A stretch of 64,000 nucleotides of DNA, taken from contig CAZRBV010000007.1 of NCBI GenBank assembly GCA_964598425.1, positions 12,542 through 76,541 of the forward strand, read 5' to 3'. The notes below the pieces were generated by a model. That model did no database searches. It saw only the letters and a list, made by a program, of their open reading frames with translations, and was not told where the DNA came from. Positions 28,502 to 36,587 of this stretch are shown piece by piece. This DNA is from UBA12567 sp964598425. Lineage in GTDB: Bacteria; Planctomycetota; Phycisphaerae; Phycisphaerales; SM1A02. The first letter of the stretch is position 1; each line of letters begins with the position of its first letter. Position numbers and translations under genes: made by a program.

Positions 28502-30169
28502 TCAGCGTGCCGTTGCTTCGGCTCGCGTCTCCCGTAGAACAGTCACTTTGATTTCGCCCGGGAATGTCATTTCATCCTCGACTCGGCGAGCAATCTTGTC
28601 AGCAATGACGAACGCCTGATCATCATCTACGCGCCCGGAGTCGACTATGACACGCACTTCGCGGCCAGCCTGAATGGCGTAGGCCTCTCGAATGTCACCA
28701 CTCTCACGAGCAATGTCTTCCAACTGCTTGAGCCGCTGAATGTAGAGCTCCATCGACTCTCGCCGCGCGCCGGGACGCGCTCCCGATACCGCATCGGCAG
28801 CCATGACGATTGGTGTGTATGGGCTCGTCGAAGGAATGTCCCCGTGGTGCCCCCCGATGGCGTTGAGCACTTCTTCTCGTGATTCGCCGAATCGCCGCGC
28901 GAATTCCATCCCAATCGCGGGGTGGCCGCCCTCCATTTCGTGGTCCATCGCCTTGCCGATGTCATGCAGAAAACCGCATCGCCTCGCAATCGCGCCATCA
29001 AGCCCGAGTTGGTCCGCGATGCACTGGCTGAGAAAGGCCACTTCAACTGAATGTCGAAGAACGTTCTGTCCGAAACTGGTCCTGAAGTGCAGCTTCCCCA
29101 TTGCCTCGACGATCTTGGGATGCAGCCCTCGCATTTTTGACTCAACCACCGCAGCATTGCCCTTTTCGACGACCTGTTCCTCCAGATCGGTCTTGACCGC
29201 TGCAACAATTTCTTCGACTCGTGATGGGTGAACGCGCCCATCTGCCACGAGCCGAGCGAGCGACTCTCCCGCGATCGCCCGGCGAATCGGATCAAAGCAG
29301 GACACCGAAATGACCCCCGGCGTGTCGTCCACCAGGACGTCGGCGCCGGTGGCTCGCTCGATGGCGCGGATGTTTCGACCTTCTCGACCAATGATGCGCC
29401 CCTTCAGGTCATCCGAGGGAATCTTCACCGACTTCACCGTCGAATCTGCAACGTGTTCCGCGGCAAACCGCTGAATCGCCATGAGTGTGATTTCACGGCT
29501 CTGTCGTTTGGCATCTCCCTCCGCCGATTCGATGATCCGTCGCTTCAAGGCTGCGGATTCTTCTTCAGCTTCATGACCCACACGCTCCAACACTTCGACC
29601 CGAGCATCCTCCAGTGACAGGTTTGCGACCTCCGCCAGCCGGGTTGTGATTTCGGAGTCTCGCGCCTCCACAGCCTCTGACCGCTGTTCAACAGCATCCT
29701 CACGGGACTGCACCTTCGATTGCCGCCGATCCAACGAGGACTCGCGACTCGCAAGCCGTTCGAGTTTCTCTTCGAGCGCATCTTCGCGTTTGGAGAGCCG
29801 CTCTTGTCCCGCTTTGATGTCCTTCGTGGCCTCGCTGACCTCACGATCGACCTCGTCCCGTCGTTTCTTCGCGGCTCGCTCCGCATCAAGTTGTGCTTTT
29901 TGCCCCGCGGCCTCGGCTTCGGATTCAGCGGCAGCTCGAATCGTCTCAGCCTCCTTGCGGGCGGCCGTGACAACGCTGCCAGCAATCAACTTCAGGGCGA
30001 CCGCGCCAGCAACGCCGCCGACAAGAATGCCCGCGAGAAGCGTAAAGGCGGCCGTCCAGTCAAAGGCGAGCAGGACCGGCAGCCCATCCAGCATCGAGTC
30101 GCGACCCTGAGCAAGTCCGGTCCCCGATCCGACAGTCGGTATGTTCGCAATCAGTTCCCACATCGGCAT
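28502..30169 (-). CDS. rny: Ribonuclease Y
   Basis: 555 residues. A membrane-tethered endoribonuclease that starts mRNA decay. N-terminal membrane helix at ~33-56, long charged coiled coil to ~215, KH domain with GRIIGREGRNIRAIERATG, and an HD domain with RHSVEVAFLS...CGFLHDIGKAMDHEMEGGH. Start 30169 is chosen: GGGAG lies nine bases upstream. A longer frame to 30391 would add 74 residues unlike the family. It heads a probable rny-efp-rsmA operon. A seven-base inverted repeat lies 35 bases upstream. Confidence 0.92.
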   Translation of the reverse strand: MPMWELIANIPTVGSGTGLAQGRDSMLDGLPVLLAFDWTAAFTLLAGILVGGVAGAVALKLIAGSVVTAARKEAETIRAAAESEAEAAGQKAQLDAERAAKKRRDEVDREVSEATKDIKAGQERLSKREDALEEKLERLASRESSLDRRQSKVQSREDAVEQRSEAVEARDSEITTRLAEVANLSLEDARVEVLERVGHEAEEESAALKRRIIESAEGDAKRQSREITLMAIQRFAAEHVADSTVKSVKIPSDDLKGRIIGREGRNIRAIERATGADVLVDDTPGVISVSCFDPIRRAIAGESLARLVADGRVHPSRVEEIVAAVKTDLEEQVVEKGNAAVVESKMRGLHPKIVEAMGKLHFRTSFGQNVLRHSVEVAFLSQCIADQLGLDGAIARRCGFLHDIGKAMDHEMEGGHPAIGMEFARRFGESREEVLNAIGGHHGDIPSTSPYTPIVMAADAVSGARPGARRESMELYIQRLKQLEDIARESGDIREAYAIQAGREVRVIVDSGRVDDDQAFVIADKIARRVEDEMTFPGEIKVTVLRETRAEATAR

Positions 30170-30203
30170 CGGGGGCACTCCCACTACCGACCAGCCCTCC
30201 CAA

Positions 30204-30222
30204 CATGTCTCAAAAAGACATG
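30204..30222 (-). promoter_or_regulatory. Inverted repeat in the rny leader
   Basis: CATGTCT-N5-AGACATG, perfect seven-base arms, with a TTTTG loop in the rny-sense RNA. It lies 35 bases before the rny start. It could be an operator or an mRNA hairpin used for RNase Y feedback; both are inference. Confidence 0.4.
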
Positions 30223-30586
30223 CCGACACGTGCGGGTGACCCCGCCAAGCACCCCTGCCAGTTCGTACAACTCGCAGAAGCACCAAACCGATTGTCGACC
30301 TGAGGTCGGCCGACGTGTGAGGCGGGCAGATGGCCCGCTGCGAACCCCCAGCGCGTTGGATGACTTCAGTCATCCCCTGAACACACTTCATCTATCACCG
30401 CCGCGTACGGCAGGTGTCGACCCATCGGCCGAGAAAATCGGTCCAGCCCGTGTCTTGGCCAGCCGTGAATTCCGGTGGAGACGCCTGCAGTTGAACAGGA
30501 ACCCGCCGCCACACTTCGTAAGAACCCACTATAACGGCTCCTGATCCACCCGTGATCCGGTCCCCACCACTCCTCGGAATCAATCG
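30223..30586. other. Divergent intergenic region between rny and the ABC-2 permease
   Basis: No supported gene. It should hold promoters for both flanking genes. A TATAAC-like hexamer at 30530 is near the permease start but has no matching -35. Frames running through from rny are not conserved in composition. Confidence 0.4.
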
Positions 30587-32377
30587 ATGCCAGCCCCGAA
30601 GACGTTGACCCACACACACTTCAGACCCCTTGTGGAGCGGATCATCCTTGCTGGCTCGCGTCGGAAACGGCACCAGCTCCTCCGGCTGCTATTCCTGGCT
30701 GCCCTCGCCGGGACGGCCGTGATGTCCATTCTGATCACCGCGGGTATCGGAGGCAGTACGTCGCTGCGAAGCCTGGCGATGGCTGGCGCCTTCATCTTTG
30801 AAGCGACGGCCATGGTTGAAATCGCGCTTATCTGCGTCGTCACGCCTATTTTTATGGCAGGCGCCATTCAGCAGGAGTCCTCGCCAAGAACCTGGGATCT
30901 CCTGCTGACAACACCGCTCTCGTCGATGGGAATTGTGGTGGGCAATCTGGTCGGACGGGTCTTTTTCGTCGTGGCCCTCATCTTGGCCGGCCTCCCCATC
31001 CTGCTGAGTTTGCAGATCTTCGGCGGAGTCAACCCGGCATCCGTTCTGCAATCTGCGGGCATTGCCGCGGCGACCGCGTGCGTTGTGGGGGCCGCAGCCG
31101 TCATGCTCTCGGCGAGCCGCACCGGCGGCCGCCGGGCGGTGCTGGCGTTCTACACCGGTATCGTGGTCGCCCTGGCACTGACGTGGGTCATTGACTCGGC
31201 GATCCGCCCGCCAATCAAAGGCGGCCTTGGGGCCTTCGGCACCACATGGGCCACCCCACTCAACCCGTTTCTCGTCCTTGAGTCACTCCTGCGACCGGCT
31301 CAGTACGTTTCGCTGGCCCCAACCGGATGCGGTGGCTTTCTGCGGTTCTGGCTCGGGCACCCGGTCGCAGCCTATGTCTCGACATGCGGAGTCACCACCG
31401 TTGTGCTCGTGGGCTGGGCCACACTCCGCGTGCGAACGCTCGGGCCACTACTCGGTCAGGGCACTGCCACCAAGCGGCATGCGGCGCGATCTCACCGCGC
31501 CATCGGACTCAATCCAATCGCATGGAGAGCCTCAAGGGGTCGGCCGCGGCGAACGCTCGAAGATGTGGCGCGTTGGGGCTGGGCCGCCGCGGCGGCCATG
31601 ATCGCAATCGTACTCCTCTCGCTTACGGGCGGAGACCTCATTGATCCCAACCTCGCTCGCTCAGTACTTCTGATTGCCCTGATTATTGAGACGAGCACAT
31701 TGATTCTCGCCGCCGTGGCTATCTCTGCGACATCAATCACCCGGGACCGCGAAGACGGGAATCTGGATCTCCTGTTGACCACTCCAATTCAAGCGAGCCC
31801 ATATCTGCAAGGCAAGTTGCTCGGCATGGGGCGGCTCCTCATTCCGCTCCTGGCGGCCCCGGCCTTCACCGCAGTTCTGGTTGCTTCCACAATTGCCATG
31901 CAACCCGACAGCGCTGCTTTCACCATTCAGACAGCAGCAACTCCGCAGCCAATTGCGTCATGGGGCGGTCTGATCGGCCTGGCCATCATGTTGCCAGCAT
32001 TCATCGCCTTTTGCATCGCAATCGGACTGCACTGGTCCGTGCGGAGCCGCCAATCGGGGAAAGCGATGCTGGTGTCACTCCTGATTACCGGCCTCGCTGC
32101 GGGGTTGCTTGTCCCCTGCGTAAGTGGAGCGGCACGCTCGGTAGCCTGGTTCGCCGCCCCGGTTGTTGCAGCCAGCCCGCTGGCAAGCATTGCACTCGCG
32201 ATCAACGGACCATCCCTGCTGACTGACTCGCCATTCTCGACCGAAGGCGATCAGTGGCTGCTCATTGCCTCCGGAACGATTGCGTCCGCTGGATGGTCTG
32301 TGGTCACCGTGATGAGTCTGAAGTCAACAGCGCGGGGTTTCGTCCGAACGATGAGGCATCTTGCCGGTACGACGTGA
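30587..32377 (+). CDS. ABC-2 type membrane permease with internal duplication
   Basis: 596 residues with about twelve hydrophobic helices in two halves. Each half carries the same loop: ESSPRTWDLLLTTPLSS at ~104 and DREDGNLDLLLTTPIQA at ~388, a signature of ABC-2 permeases of the gliding/ABC exporter type (DLLLxTPL/I). The two halves fused in one chain suggest a tandem duplication. No ATPase lies beside it, so the partner must be elsewhere. The substrate is unknown. It converges with pdhC, leaving 23 bases. Confidence 0.7.
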   Translation: MPAPKTLTHTHFRPLVERIILAGSRRKRHQLLRLLFLAALAGTAVMSILITAGIGGSTSLRSLAMAGAFIFEATAMVEIALICVVTPIFMAGAIQQESSPRTWDLLLTTPLSSMGIVVGNLVGRVFFVVALILAGLPILLSLQIFGGVNPASVLQSAGIAAATACVVGAAAVMLSASRTGGRRAVLAFYTGIVVALALTWVIDSAIRPPIKGGLGAFGTTWATPLNPFLVLESLLRPAQYVSLAPTGCGGFLRFWLGHPVAAYVSTCGVTTVVLVGWATLRVRTLGPLLGQGTATKRHAARSHRAIGLNPIAWRASRGRPRRTLEDVARWGWAAAAAMIAIVLLSLTGGDLIDPNLARSVLLIALIIETSTLILAAVAISATSITRDREDGNLDLLLTTPIQASPYLQGKLLGMGRLLIPLLAAPAFTAVLVASTIAMQPDSAAFTIQTAATPQPIASWGGLIGLAIMLPAFIAFCIAIGLHWSVRSRQSGKAMLVSLLITGLAAGLLVPCVSGAARSVAWFAAPVVAASPLASIALAINGPSLLTDSPFSTEGDQWLLIASGTIASAGWSVVTVMSLKSTARGFVRTMRHLAGTT

Positions 32378-32400
32378 TTGCCGGATCGACCCATGGACCG

Positions 32401-33726
32401 TCATACCAGTATCGCAGCGGGGTGCTCGATAAGTTCCTTCAAGGTTCCCAGATACCGAGCCGCTGTAGCGCCATCGACAACGCGGTGATCGTTGCTCAAC
32501 GTGGCATTCATCTCCCAGCCAACGGTAAGTTCACCACCTCGAACAACTGGTTTTTGGATGGAGGCACCAACCGCGAGGATCGCGCTGTTGGGCGGATTGA
32601 TAATGGCCGTAAAGGCATCGACGCCAAACATTCCAAGATTCGAAATGGTAAAAGTTGCGCCTTCCATGTCTTCAACGGAAAGCCCTCGCGTGCGAGCCTT
32701 CTCAGACAACATGCGCGTCTCTGCTGAGATGACACGCAGGCTCTTGGTATTGGCTGCTCGAATCACCGGAACGACCAGCCCGCCACCACGCTCCTCAGGA
32801 AGTGCCACCGCGACGCCAATATTGACATCGCCGTGATAGACAATGGCGTCTCCATCCCATGAGGCATTCATCAGGGGGTTCCGGTGCATCGCCACCGCGC
32901 AGGCTCGAACGATCAGGTCGTTGACAGAGAGCTTCACCCCCTGGTCGGCCAACTCAGTATTGAGCTGCTTGCGCAGCGCCATCATCGCGTCCATCGCAAA
33001 GACCATCGACACCTGGTAGTGCGGAATGTCCTGCTTGGACTCCACCAATCGACGAGCAATCGTCTGGCGCATACTGCTGAGGGGTTCACGACGATCATTC
33101 TGAGTCAGTGCCAGCGACGTCGTCGGAGTATCCACCCGGGTTGCCGCAATGGGCGGCGCGGGTACCGGCAAGGGAGAGGGCGTCGGCGACGTGATCACCG
33201 CAGGGGCCTCCGTGGGACGAGCGCTCGGCGGCACAGCAGCCCGGACCTCTTCGGTGGTCTTCGCGGCATCGAGAACATCACGCTTGATCACGCGGCCTGA
33301 GGGCCCCGACCCCCGAAGTGAATTGATGTCGATGCCATACTGTTCGGCCAAACGCCGCGCAACCGGCGTCACGCGGTGAGGCTCGCCCTCCACGCCGTTC
33401 GGTTCGAGCTGGTCAGAATCTGGCTCAGACGACTGCGCCGTAGAAGCTGCGACTGGCGTCGAGTGTGCCGCCTCAACCGCATCCTCGCCCTCTTCGACAA
33501 GAATGGCAAGCGTTGTCCCAATGTCCACCGCAACGCCTTCCCCCACCGCGATGCTCGACAGGACTCCGTCATCGAACGACTGCATTTCCATCGTGGCCTT
33601 GTCGGTTTCGATGTCTGCAATGACGTCGCCCGCGGACACCTCGTCGCCAACAGCGACATGCCATTTGATAACGGTCCCCTTCTCCATCGTGTCGGAGAGC
33701 CGTGGCATGGTGATATCAATGGTCAT
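32401..33726 (-). CDS. pdhC: Pyruvate dehydrogenase E2, dihydrolipoamide acetyltransferase
   Basis: 441 residues. It moves acetyl groups from lipoyl-lysine to CoA. One lipoyl domain with Lys43 (ETDKATMEM), peripheral-subunit-binding domain (RVTPVARRLAEQYGIDINSLRG...GRVIKRDV), a Pro/Ala linker, and a catalytic core with NDHRVVDG (His414, Asp418). It is downstream of pdhB in the pdhA-pdhB-pdhC run, so pyruvate is the likely substrate. It lacks the two or three lipoyl domains of some PDH E2 proteins. Confidence 0.92.
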   Translation of the reverse strand: MTIDITMPRLSDTMEKGTVIKWHVAVGDEVSAGDVIADIETDKATMEMQSFDDGVLSSIAVGEGVAVDIGTTLAILVEEGEDAVEAAHSTPVAASTAQSSEPDSDQLEPNGVEGEPHRVTPVARRLAEQYGIDINSLRGSGPSGRVIKRDVLDAAKTTEEVRAAVPPSARPTEAPAVITSPTPSPLPVPAPPIAATRVDTPTTSLALTQNDRREPLSSMRQTIARRLVESKQDIPHYQVSMVFAMDAMMALRKQLNTELADQGVKLSVNDLIVRACAVAMHRNPLMNASWDGDAIVYHGDVNIGVAVALPEERGGGLVVPVIRAANTKSLRVISAETRMLSEKARTRGLSVEDMEGATFTISNLGMFGVDAFTAIINPPNSAILAVGASIQKPVVRGGELTVGWEMNATLSNDHRVVDGATAARYLGTLKELIEHPAAILV

Positions 33727-33761
33727 TGTTGTCTCGCCTCTTCGCTCGGCACGGGGAATGC

Positions 33762-34760
33762 TCAGGCGTGATATGTCACACTGCGAACCGCTTCGCAGAT
33801 TTTGCGGGCATTTGGCAGCATCTCCTGCTCAAGATTCTGAGCATAGGGCGCTGGGACATCGTCGCTGTGAACGCGATGGACATGGTTGTCCAGATCATCG
33901 AAACATATCCGGTGCAGTTCGGCCGCAACCTCTGATCCAACCGATGCGAAAGACCACGACTGATCGACCACAACACAGTAATTCGTCTTGCGAACCGATG
34001 TCGCAAAGGTGTCGATGTCCAGCGGCTTGATGGATCTGCCATCAATCACTTCGCAATCAATACCTTCTTTGGCGAGCACCTCGGCGGCCTCCAGGCAGAA
34101 ATGCACAGGTCGACCGAAACTCACAATGGTGCAGTCCGTCCCGGGCCGGACAACATCGGCCGCGCCGATCGGAATGGTGTAGGACTCTTCGGGCACACCT
34201 CCGGTCAATGAGAGCATGCGTTCGCTCTCGAGGCAGAACACCGGATCGTCATCCTGAATCGCCTGAGTCAACAAGCCCTTGGCTGCGTAGGGCGTCGATG
34301 GAATGATGATCTTGAGCCCGGGCACATTGGCGTAGAGCGACTCAACGCACCATGAGTGCGTGGAGCCGAGTTGCCCGCCTGCGCCATCATTGCCACGAAA
34401 CACAATCGGACACCCAAACTGACCGCCACTCATGTACAGCATCTTTGGGGCATTGTTGAGAATGGGGTCGGCAGCAACGAGACTGAATGACCACGACATG
34501 AACTCGACTATTGGACGGAGTCCCATCATGGCCGCGCCAATACCCATGCCTGCAAAGCCGCTCTCGGAGATCGGTGTATCGATCACCCGCCGCGGGCCGA
34601 ACTCTTCGAGCATCCCCTTGCTGACCTTGTAGGCACCGTCATACTCCGCGACTTCCTCCCCGATCAGGAAGACGCGTTCATCCCGACGCATTTCGTCGGT
34701 CATCGCTTCTCGCAGCGCATCTCGGAAACTGATCTCACGCACCGGATGGCTCCTGATCAT
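33762..34760 (-). CDS. pdhB: Pyruvate dehydrogenase E1 beta subunit
   Basis: 332 residues, typical length. With PdhA it forms the ThDP-dependent decarboxylase of the PDH complex. It shows FLIGEEVAEYDGAYKVSKG, DTPISESGFAGMGIGAAMMGLRPIVEFM, and the C-terminal transketolase domain with VIDGRSIKPLD. Start ATG 34760 overlaps the end of pdhA by 26 bases; GTG 34742 would shorten the overlap. Frames upstream to 34847 lie inside pdhA. Confidence 0.93.
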   Translation of the reverse strand: MIRSHPVREISFRDALREAMTDEMRRDERVFLIGEEVAEYDGAYKVSKGMLEEFGPRRVIDTPISESGFAGMGIGAAMMGLRPIVEFMSWSFSLVAADPILNNAPKMLYMSGGQFGCPIVFRGNDGAGGQLGSTHSWCVESLYANVPGLKIIIPSTPYAAKGLLTQAIQDDDPVFCLESERMLSLTGGVPEESYTIPIGAADVVRPGTDCTIVSFGRPVHFCLEAAEVLAKEGIDCEVIDGRSIKPLDIDTFATSVRKTNYCVVVDQSWSFASVGSEVAAELHRICFDDLDNHVHRVHSDDVPAPYAQNLEQEMLPNARKICEAVRSVTYHA

Positions 34761-35865
34761 CGCGTCTTCGACGAAGAAACTCGGGAATACTTGTCCCGGT
34801 GTAAGGCCCCCAGGTGCCGGTGTAGACGTCATGGTGAAGTTCTTCAAGCCCTGGAGGCGGCGACGCCTCGGCCCACTTCACGGCCTGGCGAATCTCGCCT
34901 CGAATGTCCTTACCGAGCTTCTTGAACGCCTCACCGGTCAGCAATTCGCGGTCCACCAGCCACGCTGCCAATCGCTCGATTGGATCACGGCCTTCCCACT
35001 GCTCTTCTTCTTCATGCGTGCGGTATTTTCGAGGATCTGACATCGAGTGGCCCTTGAATCGGTAGCACCGCATGTCCACCCAGCACGGACGGCTGGTCTC
35101 ACGGCAGCGATCGACCAGTGGCTTCATCCCGCGATAGACATCCAGCACATCCATGCCCTCAAGGCAGGCGGCATTCATGCCGTATCCCCTCGCACGTTCT
35201 ACAAGGTGTCCGCCAGCTGCGGTGCATCGCTCGACGGCGGTCCCCATCGCGTAGAGGTTGTTCTCGACAATGAAGATGATGGGCAGGTCCAGAACTCCAG
35301 CCAGGTTCATCGCCTCGTGGACGGCTCCCTGGTTGATCGCGCCATCGCCCATGAAGCACAGGGTGACGTGATCACTCTTCCCGCCCTCAATGACCTCATC
35401 GCGATACTTCGTGGCAAAAGCAAGCCCCGCACCGAGCGGCACCTGCGCCCCAACAATGCCGTGGCCACCATACATATGGTGCTCGGCGTCGAAGAAGTGC
35501 ATCGAGCCCCCCTTGCCCTTTGCGCAGCCCCCGATTCGGCCAAAGAGCTCAGCCATCCCAACCTCGGGGCTCATGCCTCGCGCCAGCGCATGGCCGTGAT
35601 CTCGATAGGCCGTGATCACTGGGTCATCTGGGTTGACCGCGGCAATCGTGCCAACTGCGACCGCCTCTTGACCGTTGTAGACGTGAAGAAAGCCGCCAGC
35701 AAGGCGGTTCTGATAGGCCTGCATCGACCGGACCTCAAACTCGCGAATGAGCATCATGTCACGCAGCCACCCGAGAAGCACCTCGTTCGAAGGCAGCGGG
35801 ACTTCCTCGGTGGTACAGCGTGCCTCGGTCGTCGGATCGATCTTGTTCATGTGGGTCGCCGTCAT
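34735..35865 (-). CDS. pdhA: Pyruvate dehydrogenase E1 alpha subunit
   Basis: 376 residues. The ThDP-binding half of the E1 heterotetramer. Motifs: YRDHGHALARG, GKGGSMHFFD, GGHGIVGAQVPLGAGLAFA, the ThDP site GDGAINQGAVHEAMNLA...VENN, and phospho-loop-like RFKGHSMSDPRKYR. The first of three minus-strand genes encoding E1 alpha, E1 beta and E2. Start ATG 35865; GTG 35880 or ATG 35850 are alternatives. E3 (lpd) is not in the window. Confidence 0.94.
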   Translation of the reverse strand: MTATHMNKIDPTTEARCTTEEVPLPSNEVLLGWLRDMMLIREFEVRSMQAYQNRLAGGFLHVYNGQEAVAVGTIAAVNPDDPVITAYRDHGHALARGMSPEVGMAELFGRIGGCAKGKGGSMHFFDAEHHMYGGHGIVGAQVPLGAGLAFATKYRDEVIEGGKSDHVTLCFMGDGAINQGAVHEAMNLAGVLDLPIIFIVENNLYAMGTAVERCTAAGGHLVERARGYGMNAACLEGMDVLDVYRGMKPLVDRCRETSRPCWVDMRCYRFKGHSMSDPRKYRTHEEEEQWEGRDPIERLAAWLVDRELLTGEAFKKLGKDIRGEIRQAVKWAEASPPPGLEELHHDVYTGTWGPYTGTSIPEFLRRRRDDQEPSGA

Positions 35866-35919
35866 CAATTCAGAAGCCACGCAGTATATCGACGATGAGG
35901 GTGCCCCCGTCTCTGCGAT

Positions 35920-36291
35920 TCAGCGGACACTGACACGCACGGTGGCCGACTTTGCGGCCGGGGCATCTGATTCCCACGGCCGGCGATATTCAAACACGAG
36001 TTCGGCTTGCCCGATTGCTTGCGCTTCGATCCGCCACTGCTGCTCACCCGCTCCGCCTACTCGCTCTGCGGGCGTCACCGATTCTCCGCCACTCAGGGCA
36101 ACACATGACAGACCAGTTGACTGGCCGCTGTCGAGGGTCCACGAAAACCCGGTGCCGGCGGTCATCGGAAGGGCAAACTCGCCGGTTTGACCGACTCGGA
36201 GATCCATCGTCCTGGCCGGTGGCCGGGATGCCTGACATCCGACCAGGGCACCACACGCAGCACCCACAGCAATCATTCTCCACCTCATCAT
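35920..36291 (-). CDS. Chagasin-like (I42) protease-inhibitor lipoprotein
   Basis: 123 residues. A lipoprotein signal with lipobox LVGC is at ~15-18. The mature domain has the three chagasin loops: AGTGFSWTL (for NPTTGYxW), VGGAGEQQW (for GxGG) and YRRPWE (RPWE loop). Chagasin-family proteins block papain-like cysteine proteases by inserting these loops. Start ATG 36291 has a strong GGAGG seven bases upstream. It diverges from the secreted beta-helix gene and could protect exported proteins; the target protease is unknown. The first loop departs from the NPTTGY consensus, which may weaken activity. Confidence 0.78.
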   Translation of the reverse strand: MMRWRMIAVGAACGALVGCQASRPPARTMDLRVGQTGEFALPMTAGTGFSWTLDSGQSTGLSCVALSGGESVTPAERVGGAGEQQWRIEAQAIGQAELVFEYRRPWESDAPAAKSATVRVSVR

Positions 36292-36315
36292 CTTCGCGCC
36301 TCCTTCACCGATCGC

Positions 36316-36326
36316 GGGCATGCTAC
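36316..36326 (-). promoter_or_regulatory. GTAGCATGCCC element before the chagasin-like gene
   Basis: An eleven-base sequence identical to ones at 42116 and 52725, each just before a start codon in the same orientation. Here it ends 24 bases before the start. TAGCAT could serve as a -10 box. Confidence 0.35.
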
Positions 36327-36439
36327 CCCCCACGGAACCCAGTGAAGGGGCCCGACACGATCCGCCGAATCCCCAACCCGGCATTGCAGCACAAAAAACG
36401 AAGGTTGGTCCACCCGAACCAGCCCACCCCGAGGGAAAA

Positions 36440-36458
36440 CCGCCGGTACAATCGGCGG
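36440..36458 (+). promoter_or_regulatory. GGTACAAT element inside a CCGCCG/CGGCGG dyad
   Basis: CCGCCG-GTACAAT-CGGCGG. The possible -10 TACAAT sits in the seven-base spacer of a perfect six-base inverted repeat, 130 bases before the beta-helix gene. A repressor on the dyad would cover the promoter. Inference from sequence only. Confidence 0.35.
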
Positions 36459-36587
36459 ACGGGGTTTGCAGCCTGGGCATCTGTGCAGGCGGCGGGTTTT
36501 GGTATTCCGCGGACCTCCGGGCCAGTTCGGCCTACACCATCCGGTTGCTTGAATTGAAGCAGCCAGCATCTCTGGAGATTGATCGAG

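Noticed and set aside
30170..30391. 74-residue extension of RNase Y
   Set aside because: Family members begin just before the membrane helix, and GGGAG marks 30169.
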